Assembly (NCBI RefSeq): GCF_002904335.1
Contig: NZ_PPHF01000019.1
Coordinates: 1-64,000 of the forward strand
DNA from: Amycolatopsis sp. CA-126428
Lineage (GTDB): Bacteria > Actinomycetota > Actinomycetes > Mycobacteriales > Pseudonocardiaceae
DNA: 64,000 nucleotides
Direction: 5' to 3'
A program made the translations under genes and the position numbers. Shown here piece after piece: positions 7,706 through 17,372 of this stretch. The notes below the pieces were generated by a model that saw nothing but the letters and a program-made list of their open reading frames with translations, was not told the origin of the DNA and did no database searches. Position 1 is the stretch's first letter, and each line of letters opens with the position of its first letter.

Positions 7706-7945
7706 ATGGCGGATGACAGGCCCGAAAAGATCCTCGCCGCGCTCGGCGGCAAGGAGAATCTCACCGAGATCGAGGGCTGCATCACGCGGCTGCGCTGCGA
7801 GGTCGAGGACATGAGCCTCGTCGACGAGGGCGCGCTCAAGAAGGCCGGCGCCATGGGCGTGGTCAAGATGGGGTCGGCGGCCCTGCAGGTGATCGTCGGG
7901 CCGGAGGCGGACACCATCGCCAGCGACATCGAGGACCTGCTGTGA
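7706..7945 (+). CDS. PTS EIIB protein, glucose/GlcNAc family
   Basis: A 79-residue stand-alone EIIB domain. The phosphorylated Cys lies in EGCITRLR (residue 24), and GVVKMGSAALQVIVGP matches the family. It accepts phosphate from EIIA and passes it to sugar bound by EIIC. ATG 7706 has AAGGAGA at 7694-7700. The frame is open upstream to 7556, but that part lacks family similarity. It overlaps the EIIA gene by GTGA. The 242-nt divergent region upstream holds the DasR-type operator. Confidence 0.93.
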   Translation: MADDRPEKILAALGGKENLTEIEGCITRLRCEVEDMSLVDEGALKKAGAMGVVKMGSAALQVIVGPEADTIASDIEDLL

Positions 7946-8397
7946 CGTTCGACGTCCTCAGCCCGGTCGCCGGCCGGGTGGTGCCCATCACCGAGGTCCC
8001 GGACCCGGTGTTCGCGCAGGCCATGGTGGGTCCGGGCCTCGCGGTGCAGCCCGCGGGCGGCCGGTCGGACGCGGTCGCCCCGGTCGACGGCACGGTGGCG
8101 ACGCTGCACCCGCACGCCTACGTCATCGCGACCGAGGGCGGCCAGGCCGTGCTGGTCCACCTGGGCATCGACACGGTCAAGGAGAAGGGCGAGGGCTTCA
8201 CGCTGCACGTCGTCAAGGGCGAGCAGGTGCGGGCCGGTCAGCCGATCGTCAGCTGGGACCCGGAGGCGGTGACCGCGGCGGGCTACTCGGCGATCGTCCC
8301 GGTCGTCGCGCTGGACGCCTCGGCGGAGGTTTTGTCCGGTTTGGACACCGAGCACGAGGTCGCCGCCGGCGACCGGCTGTTCGCCTGGGACGCCTGA
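7942..8397 (+). CDS. crr: PTS EIIA protein, glucose family
   Basis: A 151-residue cytosolic Crr-type EIIA domain. LSPVAGRVVP begins the fold, the first active-site His is in LHPHAYVI, and the phosphorylated His is in VLVHLGIDTV (about residue 73). It passes phosphate from HPr to the EIIB just upstream. The GTG at 7942 overlaps the EIIB stop (GTGA), so the two are coupled. A 20-bp terminator stem follows 13 nt after the stop. Confidence 0.93.
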   Translation: MTFDVLSPVAGRVVPITEVPDPVFAQAMVGPGLAVQPAGGRSDAVAPVDGTVATLHPHAYVIATEGGQAVLVHLGIDTVKEKGEGFTLHVVKGEQVRAGQPIVSWDPEAVTAAGYSAIVPVVALDASAEVLSGLDTEHEVAAGDRLFAWDA

Positions 8398-8410
8398 GTT
8401 CTCAGTGTCA

Positions 8411-8456
8411 CGCGAACGGGCCCTGGTGGATCATCGTCCACCAGGGCCCGTTCGCG
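8411..8456. terminator. Bidirectional terminator, 20-bp perfect stem
   Basis: Bases 8411-8430 pair perfectly with 8437-8456 around a 6-nt loop (TCATCG). It sits between the convergent EIIA and Rieske genes and can serve both. Confidence 0.8.
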
Positions 8457-8467
8457 CGTCCGGCTCG

Positions 8468-8905
8468 TCAGCCGGTGACGACCTTCCCGTTCTCGACCTT
8501 GACCGGCACCGACGGCAGCGGCTTCTTCGCCGGGCCCTGCTTGACCTCGCCGGTGAGCGCGTTGAACACCGAACCGTGGCAGGGGCAGACCAGGTCGGCG
8601 CCCTTCGGTGTGACGGTGCAGCCCTGGTGCGTGCACACGGCGCTGAACGCGGCGCAGGCCGACTCGGACGTGCGGGCCACGATCACGTCGGACCCGTCCG
8701 GGGCCTTCGCCGCCTTCGCCTGCCCGACCGGGACTTCGGCGAGCGCGACCAGCGGCGTCCCGGCGGCGATCGGCGCCTGCGCGGTGCCCGATTTGCCGTT
8801 CGATTCCGACGAGCAGGCGGTGAGGGCGACGGCGCCGACGGCGGCACCGGCGACGGCGGCACCGGTGGACAGGACGGTGCGGCGGGAGTGCAGTTCGGCT
8901 GTCAT
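8468..8905 (-). CDS. Rieske [2Fe-2S] lipoprotein, Tat-exported
   Basis: A 145-residue protein. The N-terminus carries a twin-arginine motif (SRRTVLSTG) and then a lipobox (ALTACS), so it is probably exported folded and lipid-anchored. The Rieske domain has box 1 CTHQGC and box 2 CPCHGS, providing two Cys and two His for the cluster. It is too short for the QcrA subunit of the bc1 complex and resembles stand-alone actinobacterial Rieske proteins, probably an electron-transfer protein of unknown partner. The stop is next to the bidirectional terminator. It is divergent from a small membrane protein and an ECF sigma pair, which may be unrelated. Confidence 0.9.
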   Translation of the reverse strand: MTAELHSRRTVLSTGAAVAGAAVGAVALTACSSESNGKSGTAQAPIAAGTPLVALAEVPVGQAKAAKAPDGSDVIVARTSESACAAFSAVCTHQGCTVTPKGADLVCPCHGSVFNALTGEVKQGPAKKPLPSVPVKVENGKVVTG

Positions 8906-9010
8906 GACCTAAAGAACGAAAGCGCCACCCGTTCGGTTCAATTCCCGGTGAACCGGATCGCCCCCTGTTCCGTGTATGTACCGGAGTGGGTGTGGAGTGG
9001 AGGAACGATC

Positions 9011-9379
9011 ATGGTGAGTTGGGTTCTACGCATCGTCGTGGCGGCCGCGCTGCTCGGCTCGGCGGGCGTGCACTACTTCTTGTGGACGCAGGGGTACTCG
9101 GGCATCACCGGCACGCTGTTCCTGCTCGACGCGATCGCCGGGCTGGTGCTCGCGATCGCCGTCCTGGCCTGGCGGCACTGGCTGCCGGCGCTGGGTGCGG
9201 CCGGGTTCGGGGCGCTGACGCTCGGCGCGTACGTGCTGGCCGCGACCGTCGGGTTCATGGGCAACCACGACCAGTTCGACAGCCAGCCGGAGTACTGGGG
9301 CGTCATCACCGAGGCGGTCTGCATCGTGGGCGGTCTGGCGCTGCTGTTCGTGAAGGACCGGCGCCGGGTCGCGGCCTGA
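9011..9379 (+). CDS. Small four-helix membrane protein
   Basis: A 122-residue protein with four predicted membrane segments (about residues 4-22, 34-54, 60-82 and 95-113). The conserved-looking loop GNHDQFDSQPEYW lies between segments 3 and 4. ATG 9011 follows GTGGAGGAACGATC, which gives a fair ribosome binding site. It ends 4 nt before the sigma-factor start, so the three genes 9011-10549 form an operon and the protein may be co-regulated with the sigma/anti-sigma pair. No named family is recognised. Confidence 0.8.
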   Translation: MVSWVLRIVVAAALLGSAGVHYFLWTQGYSGITGTLFLLDAIAGLVLAIAVLAWRHWLPALGAAGFGALTLGAYVLAATVGFMGNHDQFDSQPEYWGVITEAVCIVGGLALLFVKDRRRVAA

Positions 9380-9383
9380 GTTC

Positions 9384-9896
9384 GTGGGCGAGGTCGCCGA
9401 AGAGGCGCTCATGCGGGCGCTGCACGAGGAGCACGCGACCGCGCTGTGGTCCTACGCGCTGCACCTGACCTCCGGTGACCGGATCCGGGCCGAGGACGTC
9501 GTCCAGGAGACGCTGCTGCGGGCCTGGCGGTCGCCGGCGGTGCTGGACCAGTCGCAGGGGTCGGCGCGGGCGTGGCTGTTCACGGTCGCCCGGCGGATCG
9601 CGATCGACGGCTGGCGGTCGGCGTCGGCCCGCTCGGAGGTGACGACCGACCGGCCGCCGGACCGCGTGGTCGCCGACGGCACCGACCGCGCGGTGCAGGG
9701 CTGGCTGGTCGCCGAGGCGCTGGCCGAGCTGTCGGAACGGCACCGCGAGGTGCTGCTGCTGTGCTACTTCCAGGGGTATTCGGTCGCCGACGCGGCGCTG
9801 AAGCTGGGGGTGGCCGAAGGGACGGTCAAGTCGCGCACGCACTACGCGTTGCGCGCACTCCGCCTGGTGCTCGAGGAGAGGGGAGTGACCCAGTGA
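9384..9896 (+). CDS. ECF-type RNA polymerase sigma factor
   Basis: Up to 170 residues. Region 2 includes LWSYALHLTSGDRIRAEDVV and ETLLRAWR (about residues 20-50). Region 4 has AELSERHREVLLLCYFQGYS followed by the helix-turn-helix VAEGTVKSRTHYALRALR. A GTG start at 9384 keeps the operon spacing at 4 nt but lacks a clear ribosome binding site. ATG 9411, after GAAGAGG, is an equally good start and would lose nine residues. The stop overlaps the anti-sigma start (GTGA). It resembles SigK/SigL-type factors whose partner is a zinc-finger anti-sigma factor. Confidence 0.9.
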   Translation: MGEVAEEALMRALHEEHATALWSYALHLTSGDRIRAEDVVQETLLRAWRSPAVLDQSQGSARAWLFTVARRIAIDGWRSASARSEVTTDRPPDRVVADGTDRAVQGWLVAEALAELSERHREVLLLCYFQGYSVADAALKLGVAEGTVKSRTHYALRALRLVLEERGVTQ

Positions 9897-10549
9897 GCGA
9901 AGACCCCTTCGCGACGTTCGACGCCGCCTACGTGCTGGGGGCGCTCGCCCCCGAGGACCGGCAGCGCTTCGAGGAGCACCTGCGTTCGTGCGACCGGTGC
10001 GCGGCTTCGGTGCGCGAGCTGGCGGGGCTGCCCGGGCTGCTGGCCAGGGTCGACTCCCCGACGACCGTCCCGGACGCCGGCCCGCCCCCGCCGGACCTGC
10101 TGCCGGCGGTGCTCCGCCGCGTCCGGCGCGGCCGCCGGATCCGGTTCGCGGTGACGACGGCTTCGGCGGCGGTCGCGGTGGCGGCCTGCGTCGCCCTGGG
10201 CGTGGTGGTGGCTTTGCCGGCTTCGGCTCCGGTTCCGCCCGCGGTGCCGCCGCCGGTCGCGATGACGGCGCTGGGCCAGTTCCCGGTCCGCGCGGACGCC
10301 CGCCTGGCGGCGTTCGACTGGGGCACGCAGGTCGACATGTCGTGCAGCTACACGGGCACCCGCAGCGGCGGCGACTACCTCCTCGTGGCGGTCTCCCGCA
10401 CCGGGACGGAGACGCAGCTGGCGACCTGGAAGGCGGTCCCGGACGACACGGCCCGCATCGTGATCGGCACGGCCGTGCGGCGACCCGACCTGGCGGCCCT
10501 GGAGATCCGCTTGGCGAGCGGCCTCCCCCTGCTCCGGCTGACGTTGTGA
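9893..10549 (+). CDS. Membrane-anchored zinc-finger anti-sigma factor
   Basis: A 218-residue protein. The N-terminal ZAS domain shows the zinc motif HLRSCDRC (H-x3-C-x2-C, about residues 29-36). One membrane segment lies at roughly residues 83-107 (Ala/Val-rich). A C-terminal extracytoplasmic domain of about 110 residues resembles the RskA C-terminal type. It should hold the adjacent ECF sigma factor inactive until an envelope signal triggers release or proteolysis. The GTG start at 9893 overlaps the sigma stop. A terminator begins 5 nt past its stop. Confidence 0.88.
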   Translation: MSEDPFATFDAAYVLGALAPEDRQRFEEHLRSCDRCAASVRELAGLPGLLARVDSPTTVPDAGPPPPDLLPAVLRRVRRGRRIRFAVTTASAAVAVAACVALGVVVALPASAPVPPAVPPPVAMTALGQFPVRADARLAAFDWGTQVDMSCSYTGTRSGGDYLLVAVSRTGTETQLATWKAVPDDTARIVIGTAVRRPDLAALEIRLASGLPLLRLTL

Positions 10550-10553
10550 GACC

Positions 10554-10594
10554 GGTGGCTCATCCGGGCCGCAGGGGGTCCCGGATGAGCCACC
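10554..10594 (+). terminator. Hairpin terminator after anti-sigma gene
   Basis: GGTGGCTCATCCGGG (10554-10568) pairs perfectly with CCCGGATGAGCCACC (10580-10594) around an 11-nt loop. It lies 5 nt past the anti-sigma stop. Confidence 0.8.
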
Positions 10595-10825
10595 ACCCGT
10601 GATCGAAGAGCCAACACGCGTGATCCAGAAGCCGACACGCGTGATCCGGGAGTCGACACACGCACGGTCGCCGTGTCGACTCCTCAATCACGCGAGTCGA
10701 CCTCCCCATCACGCGAGTCGACCCTTCAATCACGCGATCCGACCCTCTGGGTACGCCAACCGACCTTCCAGGGACGCCGGCCGACCCTCCGGGTACGCCA
10801 ACCGGCCGTCCGGAAACGCGACGCC
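10593..10825. repeat. Converging array of 21-bp degenerate repeats
   Basis: About ten 21-bp units fill most of the 355-nt gap between the anti-sigma gene and aroC. Left units read like CACGCGTGATCCAGAAGCCGA. Right units read like CTCCTCAATCACGCGAGTCGA, so the same motif (ATCACGCG with GTCGA) runs in opposite directions on each side. The centre is a perfect dyad, GGAGTCGACAC (10649-10659) with GTGTCGACTCC (10673-10683). Rightward units drift to GGGTACGCCAACCGA. Because 21 is a multiple of three, several frames encode heptapeptide repeats, but no start or codon bias supports a gene. Confidence 0.8.
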
Positions 10826-10891
10826 GGCCGCCCCGGCTCTCCGCCGTGCCGGGTGACCGGAGGCACGTCCCGGCCCGCGTCGCGCCCGTGA

Positions 10892-10897
10892 CAGGAT
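10892..10897 (+). promoter_or_regulatory. Possible -10 of leaderless aroC promoter
   Basis: CAGGAT ends 7 nt before the aroC ATG, and no ribosome binding site is visible. It is a weaker match than the other leaderless -10 boxes in the window. Confidence 0.35.
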
Positions 10898-10904
10898 TGA
10901 GCCC

Positions 10905-12088
10905 ATGTTGCGCTGGATCACCGCAGGTGAATCGCACGGACCCGCGCTGGCGGCCGTGCTCGAAGGCATGCCCGCCGGGGTTGCCGTCACCACCGCCGAC
11001 GTCACCGAGCAGCTGGCCCGGCGCCGTCTCGGCTTCGGCCGCAGCCCGCGGATGGGCTTCGAGACCGACCACATCGAGTTCCTCGGCGGCGTCCGCCACG
11101 GCCTCACCCAGGGCGGCCCGGTCGCGGTGCAGATCGAGAACGCCGAGTGGCCCAAGTGGGAGCAGGTCATGGCGGCCGACCCGGTCGACCCGCAGATCCT
11201 CGAAGGCCTCGCGCGCAACGAACCGCTCACCCGGCCCCGCCCCGGCCACGCGGACCTGCCCGGCATGCAGAAGTACGGCTTCGAGGAGGCCCGTCCCGTC
11301 CTGGAGCGCGCCAGCGCCCGGGAGACGGCGTCGCGGACCGCGCTCGGCACCGTCGCCCGCAACTTCCTGAAGCAGCTGCTCGACGTCGAGATCCTCAGCC
11401 ACGTCGTCTCGATCGGCGGCGCGGCCGCGCCCGAGGGCCCGTTGCCCGTCGCCGCCGACCTGGCCGCCATCGACGAGAGCCCGGTGCGCGCCTTCAGCCA
11501 GGAAGGCACCGACGCGATGGTCGCCGAGGTGGACGCCGTGCGGAAGGCCGGCGACACCGTCGGCGGCGTGATCGAGGTGCTCGCCTACGGCCTCCCGCCG
11601 GGCCTCGGCTCGCACGTCCACTGGGATCGCCGGCTCGACGCGCGGCTGGCCGGCGCCCTGATGGGCGTCCAGGCGATGAAGGGCGTCGAGGTCGGTGACG
11701 GCTTCACGACCGCCCGTCGCTGGGGCAGCCAGGCGCACGACGAGATCGACCGCGGCACCGGCCCGGTCGGCGTCACCCGCCGGTCCAACCGCGCGGGCGG
11801 CCTGGAAGGCGGCATCACCAACGGCGAGCCGCTGCGCGTCCGGGTGGCCATGAAGCCGATTTCGACCGTCCCCAAAGCACTGTCCACAGTGGACGTCAAG
11901 ACCGGCGAGCCCGCGGTGGCGATCCACCAGCGGTCCGACGTCTGCGCGGTGCCCCGCGCCGGGGTCGTGCTGGAGTCGGTGGTGGCGCTCGTCCTCGCCG
12001 ACGCCGCGCTCGAGAAGTTCGGCGGCGACTCGCTCGCCGAGAGCAAGCGCAACGCCGAGGCGTACCTCAAGGCCCTCGAGGAGCGGTG

Positions 12089-12092
<4 letters not shown>
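10905..12092 (+). CDS. aroC: Chorismate synthase
   Basis: A 395-residue enzyme, full length, converting EPSP to chorismate with reduced FMN as the last shikimate step. Signature regions are GESHGPAL at residues 7-14, [14 protein letters not shown] near residue 110, [11 protein letters not shown] near 135, and [18 protein letters not shown] near 297. ATG 10905 follows a -10-like element, so the mRNA may be leaderless. It starts the operon aroC-aroK-aroB-aroQ-GNAT/VOC, each gene overlapping or nearly touching the next. Confidence 0.97.
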
Positions 12093-14170
<2,078 letters not shown>

Positions 14171-14174
<4 letters not shown>

Positions 14175-15079
14175 CCCTGCTGGCGACGCCGCGGCTGACG
14201 CTGCGGCCGCTGACCGAGGCCGACCGCGAAGCCGTGGTGAAGGTGTTCGCCGACCCGGAGATGAGCCGGTTCTTCGCGGTGGACTTCGCCGACCCGGCCT
14301 CGGCGAACGCGATGGTGGATCGCCGCCTGGCCTACCGCGGCCCGGCCGGCCAGGGCCACTGGGTGATCGAGCGCGACGGCGCGGTCATCGGCGTCGCGCA
14401 CCTGCGCCCGTCTTGGGAGCTGCCGGGCGAGGTGCCCGAGCTGGGCTACTACGTCGCGAGCGCGCACGCGGGGCAGGGCCTGGCCACCGAGGCCGCCCGC
14501 GCCCTGCTCGACCACGGGCTCGGCACGCTCGGGCTCCCGGCGGTGTGGGCGCTGGTCCACGAGCGGAACGCGGCGAGCCGGAAAGTGGCCGGGCGCCTGG
14601 GTTTCCTCGACGTCGGCAGCGGCGTCCACTACGGCGACCTGCACCGGGTGCTGGTGGCGCTGCCGGCGGTGCAGGGGCGGCCGCACCACATCGAGCTGTG
14701 GGTACCCGATCTCGCCGGAGCCGAGCGCAGCTGGGGCTGGCTGCTCGGCGAGCTGGGCTGGCGCGAGTTCCGGCGCTGGCCGGCCGGGGTCAGCTGGCGG
14801 CTCGGCGGAACGTACCTGGTGGCCGAGGCATCGCCGGCGCTGAGCGCGGCGGGGCATGAGCGCACGCGGCCGGGCTTGAACCACCTGGCCCTGCACGTGG
14901 CCACCCGGGCGGAGGTCGACGACCTCGCGGCCCGCGCGACGGCCCACGGCTGGCGGCCGCTGTTCGCGGACCGGTACCCGCACGCGGGCGGGCCTGCTCA
15001 CTATGCCGCGTACCTGGAGAACGATGCCGGGTTCGAGGTTGAGCTGGTTGCGGCCGATGGGCCGCCCGCGGGGGTGTGA
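14171..15079 (+). CDS. Fusion of GNAT N-acetyltransferase and VOC/glyoxalase-fold domain
   Basis: A 302-residue two-domain protein. Residues 1-160 are a GNAT acetyltransferase of the RimJ/RimL type: [19 protein letters not shown] begins the domain, [20 protein letters not shown] is the acetyl-CoA loop and [13 protein letters not shown] the C-terminal signature. Residues 175-302 are a vicinal-oxygen-chelate domain ([20 protein letters not shown] to [15 protein letters not shown]). No frameshift separates them, so this is one polypeptide. The start overlaps the aroQ stop. The role is unknown; being last in the shikimate operon suggests modification or resistance involving a small metabolite, but that is inference. 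Confidence 0.85.
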
Positions 15080-15155
15080 TCGCGCTCGAGGGAGTGGCGG
15101 GTGAAGGGCCGCCCGCCGGGCGTGACCGCGCTCGAGGGTGACGGGCCGCCCGGCA
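15056..15155 (+). repeat. Imperfect direct repeats at the 3' end of the GNAT-VOC gene
   Basis: Copy A (15056-15092) spans the last codons and stop of the gene. Copy B (15103-15138) repeats it at about 85 percent identity (GGGCCGCCCGC, then CGCGCTCGAGGG). A third partial copy follows at 15140-15155. The duplicates lie outside the gene and have no other coding evidence. Confidence 0.6.
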
Positions 15156-15246
15156 GCCGGCCTCGGAACACAACCCGACCAGCGCGCTCCCACGATCGAA
15201 GGACCGCCGGACAGGTGCACTGCCGCTCGGACGGGTGGTGTCTCGC

Positions 15247-15252
15247 TACACT
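15247..15252 (+). promoter_or_regulatory. -10 element of leaderless promoter
   Basis: TACACT ends 8 nt before the GTG at 15261, which has no ribosome binding site. Confidence 0.5.
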
Positions 15253-15260
15253 CCGATGTC

Positions 15261-16784
15261 GTGCACCCGTTTCGTCGTGGGGGTCGGCGACCCGCTCGGG
15301 CCTTGTTCGCCAGTGTCCTGGCGGGGCTGCTGCTCGCGGGCTGCACCAAGGGGTACGCCCAGCCGCAGGCGGCCGGGGAACAGCCGGCGATCGCGGGCGG
15401 GAAAGCCGCCTCGCCGCCGCGGCCCACCGATGTCGACCTCCCTTCGGGTGACCCCCGGCAGAGTGGTGGGGTCATCGCCGCCGGTGGGGCCGATGCCGTC
15501 TACAACTACGGGCCGTCCGTGATGCTCGACCGGGGGCAGACCCGGATGTGGTGGTGCAGCCAGTACGGCGGTGCCGGGCCGGCCGGGGACGACATCCTCT
15601 ACGCCCGGGCGCCGTCCTTCGACGGGCCGTTCACCGGACCGGACGGCGGGATCCCGGCGGCCGTGTTCTCCGGGGCGCCCGGGCAGTTCGACGGCATGCA
15701 CACCTGCGACCCGTCCGTGCTGCGCGTCGGCTCGACGTACTACCTGTACTACACCGGCGCCGCCGGGGACCACGCGCTCGGCAACTCCATCGGGCTCGCG
15801 ACCAGCCCCGACGGCATCCACTGGACCCGCGAGGCCGGCGGGCGGCCGATCCTCGGGCCGTCGCATGACGTGCACCGCGCGAACGTCTACGGCGCGGGCC
15901 AGCCGTCGGCGGTCTACCTCGACGGCTGGTTCTACCTGATGTTCACCGACACCACCGGCCGCGCCACGGGCGGCAACGGCGCGGGGCAGTTCCTGCTCCG
16001 CTCCCGCGACCCGGCGTTCGGGTCGGGCGTGCAGGCCCTGGACGTCGGCGGGTTCGTGCCGGTGGCCTCGACGTCGGCGCCGCGGGCCCGGTCGATCGTC
16101 GACGGGTTCAGCGCGGACCTGATGTGGGTGGGCGCGCTCGCCGCGTTCGTCGTCGCGCACGAGACCGACGGCGGGACGGCGCTGACGTTCTGGACCGCGG
16201 ACTTCGCCGAGCACCCGTACCGGCCCGTGCTGGTGCCCGGGCCGTGGCAGGAAGGGCCGGGCCTGGTGCGCCGCGCGGACGGGCACGCGCCGCTGTCGTC
16301 GGCCGACCCGTGCGACCGGGTGCCGTTCGACCTGGTGCGCGCGACCTCGCTGGGCGGGGCCGCCGCCCCGACCGACCTGCGGCACTTCGGGATCGACCTG
16401 CTGGGCAGCCGGGCCTGCGAGAACCCCGGCCGGGTGGCCGCGACGTTCGACGGCGTGACGGCGCCTTCGCCGGAGCGGACGATGGACCTGGTCCGGGCGG
16501 GGCAACGGGTCCGCATCGACCGGCGGGTGGTCGCCTCGGCTCTGGCCGGCGAACTGCTGGAGAAGGCGCCGCCGGCGATGGCGGCCCTGCCGGTGGCGGC
16601 CCGGCTGCGCGCGGGGGCCGAAGCGGTCCAAGCACCCGGCCGCGGATCCGCGCTGGTCCTCGACGACCACCGGCTGTGGCGGATCTCGGATCCGGTGGTC
16701 GCGGCGGCCAACGACTCGACACCGCGCCCGGTGACCGACGCGCAGTGGGACGGCTATCGGGCGGGTCCGGCACTGACCGGTTGA
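15261..16784 (+). CDS. Lipoprotein with GH43-like five-bladed propeller domain
   Basis: A 507-residue protein. The N-terminus (RALFASVLAGLLLAGCTKG) is a lipoprotein signal with lipobox LAGC. Residues 60-300 show repeats typical of GH43/GH32-type propellers: NYGPSVMLDRGQTRMWWC, CDPSVLRVGSTYYLYYTG, IGLATSPDGIHWTRE and QPSAVYLDGWFYLMFTD. These suggest binding or hydrolysis of a carbohydrate at the cell surface. The C-terminal 200 residues are unassigned. The GTG start is set by the signal peptide and the leaderless -10 box; the frame is open upstream to 15138. Catalytic acids cannot be assigned with confidence. Confidence 0.75.
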   Translation: MHPFRRGGRRPARALFASVLAGLLLAGCTKGYAQPQAAGEQPAIAGGKAASPPRPTDVDLPSGDPRQSGGVIAAGGADAVYNYGPSVMLDRGQTRMWWCSQYGGAGPAGDDILYARAPSFDGPFTGPDGGIPAAVFSGAPGQFDGMHTCDPSVLRVGSTYYLYYTGAAGDHALGNSIGLATSPDGIHWTREAGGRPILGPSHDVHRANVYGAGQPSAVYLDGWFYLMFTDTTGRATGGNGAGQFLLRSRDPAFGSGVQALDVGGFVPVASTSAPRARSIVDGFSADLMWVGALAAFVVAHETDGGTALTFWTADFAEHPYRPVLVPGPWQEGPGLVRRADGHAPLSSADPCDRVPFDLVRATSLGGAAAPTDLRHFGIDLLGSRACENPGRVAATFDGVTAPSPERTMDLVRAGQRVRIDRRVVASALAGELLEKAPPAMAALPVAARLRAGAEAVQAPGRGSALVLDDHRLWRISDPVVAAANDSTPRPVTDAQWDGYRAGPALTG

Positions 16785-16818
16785 CGCGGATCCCGGTGGC
16801 CGCAGCCGGCTATCCGCG
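16785..16818. terminator. Bidirectional hairpin between convergent genes
   Basis: CGCGGAT (16785-16791) pairs with ATCCGCG (16812-16818), with inner CCGG/CCGG pairing. It begins right after the lipoprotein stop and overlaps the last codons of the facing membrane-protein gene. Confidence 0.55.
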
Positions 16819-17304
16819 CGGCTCCCGGCTGGGCGGCCGAACCCGCCGTGGCCGCGGAGAAGGCACCTCTCGCGCCTCTTCACCAGACTCCGGCTCCGGT
16901 TCACCAGACTCCGGCGACCGCCCGATCCGCCCGCCCACGAACAGCCCCAGCCCGGCCGGGATCAGCACCAGCAGCGCCGAGAACGCCGCCCCGCCCGTCA
17001 GGGCGCCGCCCAGCTCGGACACGCCCGTCTGGTCCACGAACACCGCGCGGCCGAGCACGTACAGGATCCCCGCGACCGGTCCCGCGATCAGCGCGGAGAC
17101 GAACCACACGCGCCCGCGGTCCGGCAAGCCGCGCCACGCGTCCAGCGCGCTCCACAACGCCGCCGCCCCGACCAGGACCGCCAGCGCCAAGGACACCGGC
17201 AGCGCCTGGTCCGTCGGGTGGTACACGGCGTACTTGGCCAGCACCGTCAGGGCGACGCCGTGCAGCACCGCCATCACCGGTCCGCGAATCACCCAGGCGC
17301 TCAT
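16810..17304 (-). CDS. Four-helix actinobacterial membrane protein (B-4DMT-like)
   Basis: A 164-residue protein with four membrane segments (about residues 5-27, 36-54, 67-87 and 98-124) and a charged Pro/Glu/Arg-rich cytoplasmic tail. The tail contains the near-repeat PESGEPEPESGEE, encoded by a 15-bp direct repeat. Its layout resembles the small B-4DMT family annotated in actinobacteria, but that assignment is tentative. ATG 17304 is preceded at 7 nt by TACACT on the same strand, so the message is probably leaderless. It is divergent from the Xaa-Pro peptidase. Confidence 0.7.
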   Translation of the reverse strand: MSAWVIRGPVMAVLHGVALTVLAKYAVYHPTDQALPVSLALAVLVGAAALWSALDAWRGLPDRGRVWFVSALIAGPVAGILYVLGRAVFVDQTGVSELGGALTGGAAFSALLVLIPAGLGLFVGGRIGRSPESGEPEPESGEEAREVPSPRPRRVRPPSREPRG

Positions 17305-17311
17305 CCTGCGG

Positions 17312-17317
17312 AGTGTA
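17312..17317 (-). promoter_or_regulatory. -10 element of leaderless promoter
   Basis: On the minus strand TACACT ends 7 nt before ATG 17304. Confidence 0.5.
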
Positions 17318-17360
17318 GGCGGCCTACTGGCGAGTCGCTTCCCCCGGGAAGCGCGCGCAC

Positions 17361-17366
17361 TAGGGT
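17361..17366 (+). promoter_or_regulatory. -10 element of leaderless promoter
   Basis: TAGGGT ends 6 nt before the GTG at 17373. The divergent -10 of the membrane-protein gene lies 43 nt away. Confidence 0.5.
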
Positions 17367-17372
17367 GGACGG

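Noticed and set aside
10593..10825. CRISPR array
   Set aside because: The 21-nt period has no constant repeat with variable spacers; similarity runs through whole units and no cas gene is nearby.
10599..10856. Heptapeptide-repeat protein encoded by the 21-bp array
   Set aside because: All frames give similar repeats because the unit length is a multiple of three; there is no ribosome binding site and no third-position bias.
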